Shown in pieces: positions 54,101-64,000 of a stretch of 64,000 nucleotides of DNA (position 1 is its first letter; each line of letters starts with the position of its first letter). The notes below the pieces were generated by a model. The model was not told the origin of the DNA and made no database searches. It worked only from the letters and a program-made list of their open reading frames with translations. Location of the stretch: contig NC_135555.1 in the NCBI RefSeq assembly GCF_964340395.1, forward strand, positions 21,842,226-21,906,225, in the 5' to 3' direction. The position numbers and the translations under genes were made by a program. This DNA is from Glandiceps talaboti. Taxonomy: Eukaryota > Hemichordata > Enteropneusta > Spengelidae.

Positions 54101-57100
54101 GCAGTGATGTAACTTGTTGTTTAATAAATCATCCCTTAACCTTGAACCTAGTACTATAATCATGAACATGGTGGCATGTGATAGTCTGTAAGGCAGTGAG
54201 GTAACTTGTTGTTTAATAAGTCATCCCTTAACCTTGAACCTAGTACTATAATCATGAACTAGTGGCATGTGATAGCCTGTAAAGTGGTGAGGTAACTTGT
54301 TTAATAAGTCATCCCTTAACCTTGAACCTAGTACTATAATCATGAACATGGTGGCATGTGATAGCTAGTCTGTAAGGGTTTGAGGTAACTTGTTCAATAA
54401 GTCATCCCTTAACCTTGAACCTAGTACTATAATCATGAACTAGTGGCATGTGATAGTCTGTAAGGCAGTGAGTTAACACCGTGGTTTAATAAGTCATCCC
54501 TTAACCTTGAACCTAGTACTATAATCATGAACTAGTGGCATGTGATAGTCTGTAAGGCAGTGAGGTAACATGTATAATAATAAGTCATCCCTTAACCTTG
54601 AACCTAGTAATATAATCATGAACATGGTGGCATGTGATAGTCTGTAAGGCAGTGATTTAACTTGTTGTTTAATAAGTCATCTCTTAACCTTGAGCCAAGT
54701 ACTATAATCATGAACTAGTGGCATGTGATAGTCTGTAAGGCAGTGAGGTAACTTGTTTAATAAGTCATCCCTTAACCTTGAACCTAGTACTATAATCATG
54801 AACATGGTGGCATGTGATAGTCTGTCAGGTAGTAATGTAACTTGTTTAATAAATCATCCCTTAACCTTGAACCTAGTACTATAATCATGAACTAGTGGCA
54901 TGTGATAGTCTGTAAGGCAGTGAGGTAACTTGTTGTTTAATAAGTCATCCCTTAACATTGAACCTAGTACTATAATCATGAACTAGTGGCATGTGATAGC
55001 CTGTAAAGTGGTGAGGTAACTTGTTTCATAAGTCATCCCTTAACCTTGAACCTAGTACTATAATCATGAACTAGTGGTATGTGATAGTCTGTAAGGCAGT
55101 GAGGTAACTTGTTATTTAATAAGTCATCCCTTAACCTAGAACCCTGTACTATAATCAAGAACATGGTGGCATGTGATAGTCTGTAAGGCAGTGAGGTAAC
55201 TTGTATAATAATAAGTCATCCCTTAACCTTGAACCAAGTACTATAATCATGAACATGGTGGCATGTGATAGTCTGTAAGGCAGTGAGGTAACTTGTTGTT
55301 TAATAAATCATCCCTTAACTTTGAACCTAGTACTATAATCATGAACATGGTGGCATGTGATAGTCGGTAAGGCAGTGAGGTAACTTGTTGTTTAATAAGT
55401 CATCCCTTAACCTTGAACCTAGTACTATAATCATGAACTAGTGGCATGTGATAGCCTGTAAAGTGGTGAGGTAACTTGTTTCATAAGTCATCCCTTAACC
55501 TTGAACCTAGTACTATAATCATGAACATGGTGGCATGTGGTAGTCTGTAAGGCAGTGAGGTAACTTGTTATTTAATAAGTCATCCCTTAACCTTGAACCT
55601 AGTACTATAATCATGAACTATTGGCATGTGATAGTCTGTAAGGCAATGAGGTAACTTGTATAATAATAAGTCATCCCTTAACCTTGAACCTAGTACTATA
55701 ATCATGAACTAGTGGCATGTGATAGTCTGTAAGGCAGTGAGGTAACTTGTTCTTTAATAAGTCATCCCTTAACCTTGAACCTAGCACAATAATCATGAAC
55801 TAGTGGCATGTGATAGTCTGGAAGGCAGTGAGGTAACTTGTATAATAATAAGTCATCCCTTAACCTTGAACCTAGTAATATAATCATGAACATGGTGGCA
55901 TGTGATAGTCTGTAAGGCAGTGAGGTAACTTGTTTAATAAGTTATCCCTTAACCTTGAACCTAGTACTATAATCGTGAACATGGTGGCATATGTGATAGT
56001 CTGTAAGGCAGTAAGGTAACTTGTTTAATAAATCATCCCTTAACCTTTAACCTAGTACTATAATCATGAATTAGTGGCATTTGATAGTCTGTAAGGCAGT
56101 GAGGTAACTTGTTGTTTAATAAGTCATCCCTTAACATTGAACCTAATACTATAATCATGAACTAGTGGCATGTGATAGCCTGCAAAGTGGTGAGGTAACT
56201 TGTTTAATAAGTCATCCCTTAACCTTGAACCTAGTACTATAATCATGAACATGGTGGCATGTGATAGTCTGTAAGGGTTTGAGGTAACTTGTTCAATAAG
56301 TCATCCCTTAACCTTGAACCTAGTACTATAATCATGAACTAGTGGCATGTGATAGTCTGTAAGGCAGTGAGTTAACACTGTGGTTTAATAAGTCATCCCT
56401 TAACCTTGAACCTAGTACTATAATCATGAACTAGTGGCATGTGATAGCCTGCAAAGTGGTGAGGTAACTTGTTTAATAAGTCATCCCTTAACCTTGAACC
56501 TAGTACTATAATCATGAACATGGTGGCATGTGATAGTCTGTAAGGGTTTGAGGTAACTTGTTCAATAAGTCATCCCTTAACCTTGAACCTAGTACTATAA
56601 TCATGAACTAGTGGCATGTGATAGTCTGTAAGGCAGTGAGTTAACACTGTGGTTTAATAAGTCATCCCTTAACCTTGAACCTAGTACTATAATCATGAAC
56701 TAGTGGCATGTGATAGTCTGTAAGGCAGTGAGGTAACTTGTTGTTTAATAAGTCATCCCTTAACATTGAACCTAATACTATAATCATGAACTAGTGGCAT
56801 GTGATAGCCTGCAAAGTGGTGAGGTAACTTGTTTAATAAGTCATCCCTTAACCTTGAACCTAGTACTATAATCATGAACATGGTGGCATGTGATAGTCTG
56901 TAAGGGTTTGAGGTAACTTGTTCAATAAGTCATCCCTTAACCTTGAACCTAGTACTATAATCATGAACTAGTGGCATGTGATAGTCTGTAAGGCAGTGAG
57001 TTAACACTGTGGTTTAATAAGTCATCCCTTAACCTTGAACCTAGTACTATAATCATGAACTAGTGGCATGTGATAGTCTGTAAGGCAGTGAGGTAACATG

Positions 57101-60100
57101 TATAATAATGAGTCATCCCTTAACCTTGAACCTAGTAATATAATCATGAACATGGTGGCATGTGATAGTCTGTAAGGCAGTGATTTAACTTGTTGTTTAA
57201 TAAGTCATCTCTTAACCTTGAGCCAAGTACTATAATCATGAACTAGTGGCATGTGATAGTCTGTAAGGCAGTGAGGTAACTTGTTTAATAAGTCATCCCT
57301 TAACCTTGAACCTAGTACTATAATCATGAACATGGTGGCATGTGATAGTCTGTAAGGTAGTAATGTAACTTGTTTAATAAATCATCCCTTAACCTTGAAC
57401 CTAGTACTATAATCATGAACTAGTGGCATGTGATAGTCTGTAAGGCAGTGAGGTAACTTGTTGTTTAATAAGTCATCCCTTAACATTGAACCTAGTACTA
57501 TAATCATGAACTAGTGGCATGTGATAGCCTGTAAAGTGGTGAGGTAACTTGTTTCATAAGTCATCCCTTAACCTTGAACCTAGTACTATAATCATGAACT
57601 AGTGGTATGTGATAGTCTGTAAGGCAGTGAGGTAACTTGTTATTTAATAAGTCATCCCTTAACCTAGAACCCTGTACTATAATCATGAACATGGTGGCAT
57701 GTGATAGTCTGTAAGGCAGTGAGGTAACTTGTATAATAATAATTAAGTCATCCCTTAACCTTGAACCTAGTACTATAATCATGAACATGGTGGCATGTGA
57801 TAGTCTGTAAGGCAGTGAGGTAACTTGTTGTTTAATAAATCATCCCTTAACCTTGAACCTAGTACTATAATCATGAACATGGTGGCATGTGATAGTCTGT
57901 AAGGCAGTGATGTAACTTGTTGTTTAATAAATCATCCCTTAACCTTGAACCTAGTACTATAATCATGAACATGGTGGCATGTGATAGTCTGTAAGGCAGT
58001 GAGGTAACTTGTTGTTTAATAAGTCATCCCTTAACCTTGAACCTAGTACTATAATCATGAACTAGTGGCATGTGATAGCCTGTAAAGTGGTGAGGTAACT
58101 TGTTTAATAAGTCATCCCTTAACCTTGAACCTAGTACTATAATCATGAACATGGTGGCATGTGATAGCTAGTCTGTAAGGGTTTGAGGTAACTTGTTCAA
58201 TAAGTCATCCCTTAACCTTGAACCTAGTACTATAATCATGAACTAGTGGCATGTGATAGTCTGTAAGGCAGTGAGTTAACACCGTGGTTTAATAAGTCAT
58301 CCCTTAACCTTGAACCTAGTACTATAATCATGAACTAGTGGCATGTGATAGTCTGTAAGGCAGTGAGGTAACATGTATAATAATAAGTCATCCCTTAACC
58401 TTGAACCTAGTAATATAATCATGAACATGGTGGCATGTGATAGTCTGTAAGGCAGTGATTTAACTTGTTGTTTAATAAGTCATCTCTTAACCTTGAGCCA
58501 AGTACTATAATCATGAACTAGTGGCATGTGATAGTCTGTAAGGCAGTGAGGTAACTTGTTTAATAAGTCATCCCTTAACCTTGAACCTAGTACTATAATC
58601 ATGAACATGGTGGCATGTGATAGTCTGTCAGGTAGTAATGTAACTTGTTTAATAAATCATCCCTTAACCTTGAACCTAGTACTATAATCATGAACTAGTG
58701 GCATGTGATAGTCTGTAAGGCAGTGAGGTAACTTGTTGTTTAATAAGTCATCCCTTAACATTGAACCTAGTACTATAATCATGAACTAGTGGCATGTGAT
58801 AGCCTGTAAAGTGGTGAGGTAACTTGTTTCATAAGTCATCCCTTAACTTTGAACCTAGTACTATAATCATGAACTAGTGGTATGTGATAGTCTGTAAGGC
58901 AGTGAGGTAACTTGTTATTTAATAAGTCATCCCTTAACCTAGAACCCTGTACTATAATCAAGAACATGGTGGCATGTGATAGTCTGTAAGGCAGTGAGGT
59001 AACTTGTATAATAATAAGTCATCCCTTAACCTTGAACCAAGTACTATAATCATGAACATGGTGGCATGTGATAGTCTGTAAGGCAGTGAGGTAACTTGTT
59101 GTTTAATAAATCATCCCTTAACTTTGAACCTAGTACTATAATCATGAACATGGTGGCATGTGATAGTCTGTAAGGCAGTGAGGTAACTTGTTGTTTAATA
59201 AGTCATCCCTTAACCTTGAACCTAGTACTATAATCATGAACTAGTGGCATGTGATAGCCTGTAAAGTGGTGATTTAACTTGTTTCATAAGTCATCCCTTA
59301 ACCTTGAACCTAGTACTATAATCATGAACATGGTGGCATGTGGTAGTCTGTAAGGCAGTGAGGTAACTTGTTATTTAATAAGTCATCCCTTAACCTTGAA
59401 CCTAGTACTATAATCATGAACTATTGGCATGTGATAGTCTGTAAGGCAATGAGGTAACTTGTATAATAATAAGTCATCCCTTAACCTTGAACCTAGTACT
59501 ATAATCATGAACTAGTGGCATGTGATAGTCTGTAAGGCAGTGAGGTAACTTGTTCTTTAATAAGTCATCCCTTAACCTTGAACCTAGCACAATAATCATG
59601 AACTAGTGGCATGTGATAGTCTGGAAGGCAGTGAGGTAACTTGTATAATAATAAGTCATCCCTTAACCTTGAACCTAGTAATATAATCATGAACATGGTG
59701 GCATGTGATAGTCTGTAAGGCAGTGAGGTAACTTGTTTAATAAGTTATCCCTTAACCTTGAACCTAGTACTATAATCGTGAACATGGTGGCATATGTGAT
59801 AGTCTGTAAGGCAGTAAGGTAACTTGTTTAATAAATCATCCCTTAACCTTTAACCTAGTACTATAATCATGAATTAGTGGCATTTGATAGTCTGTAAGGC
59901 AGTGAGGTAACTTGTTGTTTAATAAGTCATCCCTTAACATTGAACCTAATACTATAATCATGAACTAGTGGCATGTGATAGCCTGCAAAGTGGTGAGGTA
60001 ACTTGTTTAATAAGTCATCCCTTAACCTTGAACCTAGTACTATAATCATGAACATGGTGGCATGTGATAGTCTGTAAGGGTTTGAGGTAACTTGTTCAAT

Positions 60101-63100
60101 AAGTCATCCCTTAACCTTGAACCTAGTACTATAATCATGAACTAGTGGCATGTGATAGTCTGTAAGGCAGTGAGTTAACACTGTGGTTTAATAAGTCATC
60201 CCTTAACCTTGAACCTAGTACTATAATCATGAACTAGTGGCATGTGATAGCCTGCAAAGTGGTGAGGTAACTTGTTTAATAAGTCATCCCTTAACCTTGA
60301 ACCTAGTACTATAATCATGAACATGGTGGCATGTGATAGTCTGTAAGGGTTTGAGGTAACTTGTTCAATAAGTCATCCCTTAACCTTGAACCTAGTACTA
60401 TAATCATGAACTAGTGGCATGTGATAGTCTGTAAGGCAGTGAGTTAACACTGTGGTTTAATAAGTCATCCCTTAACCTTGAACCTAGTACTATAATCATG
60501 AACTAGTGGCATGTGATAGTCTGTAAGGCAGTGAGGTAACTTGTTGTTTAATAAGTCATCCCTTAACATTGAACCTAATACTATAATCATGAACTAGTGG
60601 CATGTGATAGCCTGCAAAGTGGTGAGGTAACTTGTTTAATAAGTCATCCCTTAACCTTGAACCTAGTACTATAATCATGAACATGGTGGCATGTGATAGT
60701 CTGTAAGGGTTTGAGGTAACTTGTTCAATAAGTCATCCCTTAACCTTGAACCTAGTACTATAATCATGAACTAGTGGCATGTGATAGTCTGTAAGGCAGT
60801 GAGTTAACACTGTGGTTTAATAAGTCATCCCTTAACCTTGAACCTAGTACTATAATCATGAACTAGTGGCATGTGATAGTCTGTAAGGCAGTGAGGTAAC
60901 ATGTATAATAATGAGTCATCCCTTAACCTTGAACCTAGTAATATAATCATGAACATGGTGGCATGTGATAGTCTGTAAGGCAGTGATTTAACTTGTTGTT
61001 TAATAAGTCATCTCTTAACCTTGAGCCAAGTACTATAATCATGAACTAGTGGCATGTGATAGTCTGTAAGGCAGTGAGGTAACTTGTTTAATAAGTCATC
61101 CCTTAACCTTGAACCTAGTACTATAATCATGAACATGGTGGCATGTGATAGTCTGTAAGGTAGTAATGTAACTTGTTTAATAAATCATCCCTTAACCTTG
61201 AACCTAGTACTATAATCATGAACTAGTGGCATGTGATAGTCTGTAAGGCAGTGAGGTAACTTGTTGTTTAATAAGTCATCCCTTAACATTGAACCTAGTA
61301 CTATAATCATGAACTAGTGGCATGTGATAGCCTGTAAAGTGGTGAGGTAACTTGTTTCATAAGTCATCCCTTAACCTTGAACCTAGTACTATAATCATGA
61401 ACTAGTGGTATGTGATAGTCTGTAAGGCAGTGAGGTAACTTGTTATTTAATAAGTCATCCCTTAACCTAGAACCCTGTACTATAATCATGAACATGGTGG
61501 CATGTGATAGTCTGTAAGGCAGTGAGGTAACTTGTATAATAATAAGTCATCCCTTAACCTTGAACCTAGTACTATAATCATGAACATGGTGGCATGTGAT
61601 AGTCTGTAAGGCAGTGAGGTAACTTGTTGTTTAATAAATCATCCCTTAACCTTGAACCTAGTACTATAATCATGAACATGGTGGCATGTGATAGTCTGTA
61701 AGGCAGTGATGTAACTTGTTGTTTAATAAATCATCCCTTAACCTTGAACCTAGTACTATAATCATGAACATGGTGGCATGTGATAGTCTGTAAGGCAGTG
61801 AGGTAACTTGTTGTTTAATAAGTCATCCCTTAACCTTGAACCTAGTACTATAATCATGAACTAGTGGCATGTGATAGCCTGTAAAGTGGTGAGGTAACTT
61901 GTTTCATAAGTCATCCCTTAACCTTGAACCTAGTACTATAATCATGAACATAGTGGCATGTGGTAGTCTGTAAGGCAGTGAGGTAACTTGTTATTTAATA
62001 AGTCATCCCTTAACCTTGAACCTAGTACTATAATCATGAACTAGTGGCATGTGATAGTCTGTAAGGCAATGAGGTAACTTGTATATATAATAAGTCATCC
62101 CTTAACCTTGAACCTAGTACTATAATCATGAACTAGTGGCATGTGATAGTCTGTAAGGCAGTGAGGTAACTTGTTCTTTAATAAGTCATCCCTTAACCTT
62201 GAATCTAGCACAATAATCATGAACTAGTGGCATGTGATAGTCTGGAAGGCAGTGAGGTAACTTGTATAATAATAAGTCATCCCTTAACCTTGAACCTAGT
62301 AATATAATCATGAACATGGTGGCATGTGATAGTCTGTAAGGCAGTGAGGTAACTTGTTTAATAAGTTATCCCTTAACCTTGAACCTAGTACTATAATCAT
62401 GAACATGGTGGCATATGTGATAGTCTGTAAGGCAGTAAGGTAACTTGTTTAATAAATCATCCCTTAACCTTGAACCTAGTACTATAATCATGAATTAGTG
62501 GCATTTGATAGTCTGTAAGGTAGTGAGTGGGGTAACTTGTTGTTTAATAAGTCATCCCTTAACCTTGAACCTAGTACTATAATCATGAACTAGTGGCATG
62601 TGATAGTCTGTAAGGCAGTGAGGTAACTTGTTGTTTAATAAGTCATCCCTTAACATTGAACCTAATACTATAATCATGAACTAGTGGCATGTGATAGCCT
62701 GCAAAGTGGTGAGGTAACTTGTTTGATAAGTCATCCCTTAACCTTGAACCTAGTACTATAATCATGGACATGGTGGCATGTGATAGTCTGTAAGGGTTTG
62801 AGGTAACTTGTTCAATAAGTCATCCCTTAACCTTGAACCTAGTACTATAATCATGAACTAGTGGCATGTGATAGTCTGTAAGGCAGTGAGTTAACACTGT
62901 GGTTTAATAAGTCATCCCTTGACCTTGAACCTAGTACTATAATCATGAACTAGTGGCATGTGATAGTCTGTAAGGCAGTGAGGTAACATGTATAATAGTA
63001 AGTCATCCCTTAACCTTGAACCTCGTAATATAATCATGAACATGGTGGCATGTGATAGTCTGTAAGGCAGTGATTTAACTTGTTGTTTAATAAGTCATCT

Positions 63101-64000
63101 CTTAACCTTGAGCCAAGTACTATAATCATGAACTAGTGGCATGTGATAGTCTGTAAGGCAGTGAGGTAACTTGTTTAATAAGTCATCCCTTAACCTTGAA
63201 CCTAGTACTATAATCATGAACTAGTGGCATGTGATAGTCTGTAAGGCAGTGAGGTAACTTGTTGTTTAATAAGTCATCCCTTAACATTGAACCTAGTACT
63301 ATAATCATGAACTAGTGGCATGTGATAGCCTGTAAAGTGGTGAGGTAACTTGTTTCATAAGTCATCCCTTAACCTTGAACCTAGTACTATAATCATGAAC
63401 TAGTGGTATGTGATAGTCTGTAAGGCAGTGAGGTAACTTGTTATTTAATAAGTCATCCCTTAACCTAGAACCCTGTACTATAATCATGAACATGGTGGCA
63501 TGTGATAGTCTGTAAGGCAGTGAGGTAACTTGTATAATAATAAGTCATCCCTTAACCTTGAACCAAGTACTATAATCATGAACATGGTGGCATGTGATAG
63601 TCTGTAAGGCAGTGAGGTAACTTGTTGTTTAATAAATCATCCCTTAACCTTGAACCTAGTACTATAATCATGAACATGGTGGCATGTGATAGTCGGTAAG
63701 GCAGTGATGTAACTTGTTGTTTAATAAGTCATCCCTTAACCTTGAACCTAGTACTATAATCATGAACTAGTGGCATGTGATAGCCTGTAAAGTGGTGAGG
63801 TAACTTGTTTCATAAGTCATCCCTTAACCTTGAACCTAGTACTATAATCATGAACATGGTGGCATGTGGTAGTCGGTAAGGCAGTGAGGTAACTTGTTAT
63901 TTAATAAGTCATCCCTTAACCTTGAACCTAGTACTATAATCATGAACTAGTGGCATGTGATAGTCTGTAAGGCAATGAGGTAACTTGTATAATAATAAGT
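48113..64000 (+). repeat. Higher-order region with ~6.25-kb periodicity
   Basis: The marker GATAGCTAGTCTGTAAGGG starts at 48113, 51912, 54360 and 58163, spacings of 3,799, 2,448 and 3,803 bp. This is a composite ~6.25-kb unit built of two sub-blocks. The marker CTGTCAGGTAGTAATG follows the same spacing. Confidence 0.65.

Larger units (their letters stand above)
26637..64000 (+). repeat. Satellite array, main segment, running off the window
   Basis: Uninterrupted 88-92-bp monomers to the last base. Together with the earlier segments this gives roughly 490-500 monomers. The array shows higher-order structure, listed separately. No gene, promoter or RNA is recognised inside it. The frequent minus-strand frames (HDYSTRFKVKG-like peptides) come from the repeat itself. 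Confidence 0.97.

Noticed and set aside
20365-57788. Repeated minus-strand frames of 60-75 aa in the satellite (HDYSTRFKVKG-type peptides)
   Set aside because: They are shadows of the tandem monomer, change with monomer length, and have no start context or conserved domain.
17709-64000. CRISPR-like regular repetition
   Set aside because: The whole ~90-bp unit is repeated with no unique spacers, in a eukaryotic context; it is satellite DNA.
17709-64000. Hammerhead ribozyme in the satellite
   Set aside because: The CTGATGA and GAAA core motifs in the required order are not present in the monomer.

Overview
The window is eukaryotic, most likely from an invertebrate animal. Both genes carry phase-consistent GT-AG introns, the DNA is AT-rich, and most of the window is tandem satellite. 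The transposase resembles the HMGXB3-like/KDZ families I associate with marine invertebrates such as amphioxus, hemichordates, cnidarians and molluscs. I cannot name the species, and that placement is inference.

Layout: (1) 1-4187 is unique DNA without a recognisable gene. It holds one copy of a ~107-bp dispersed repeat, a small MITE-like repeat and a 19-bp minisatellite. (2) 4188-4820 is the left edge of a satellite with an 88-92-bp monomer. (3) 4821-17708 is a 12.9-kb DNA transposon inserted in that satellite, with ~125-bp terminal inverted repeats (TIRs), tandem subterminal repeats and a perfect 7-bp target-site duplication (TSD). (4) 17709-64000 is the rest of the satellite array (roughly 490-500 monomers, continuing past the window). 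It contains a 100-N assembly gap and a second, non-autonomous 1.41-kb element with 78-bp TIRs and its own 7-bp TSD.

The 12.9-kb element carries two convergent spliced genes with their stop codons 223 bp apart. The plus-strand gene (8 exons, 864 aa by my reconstruction) is a KDZ (Kyakuja-Dileera-Zisupton) type transposase with a SWIM/CxC-like zinc cluster, CxC and CxxC knuckles and candidate DDE residues D455, D763 and E822. The minus-strand gene (4 exons, 385 aa) has a domain resembling the DNA-binding region of NRF1/Erect-wing/P3A2 transcription factors. Both reading frames are open across every splice junction.

The most interesting proposal is therefore an apparently intact two-gene KDZ transposon that pairs a transposase with an NRF1-like DNA-binding protein and sits in satellite DNA. 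A smaller element with nearly the same outermost bases and the same TSD length lies in the same array. Empty paralogous copies of that second insertion site are still present in the array.

The satellite is organised in higher-order blocks: a 3.64-kb block is present in three copies, a ~2.9-kb block in tandem, and a ~6.25-kb periodicity occurs in the last 16 kb. All exon joins were made by eye from splice consensus and reading phase. No similarity search was run.
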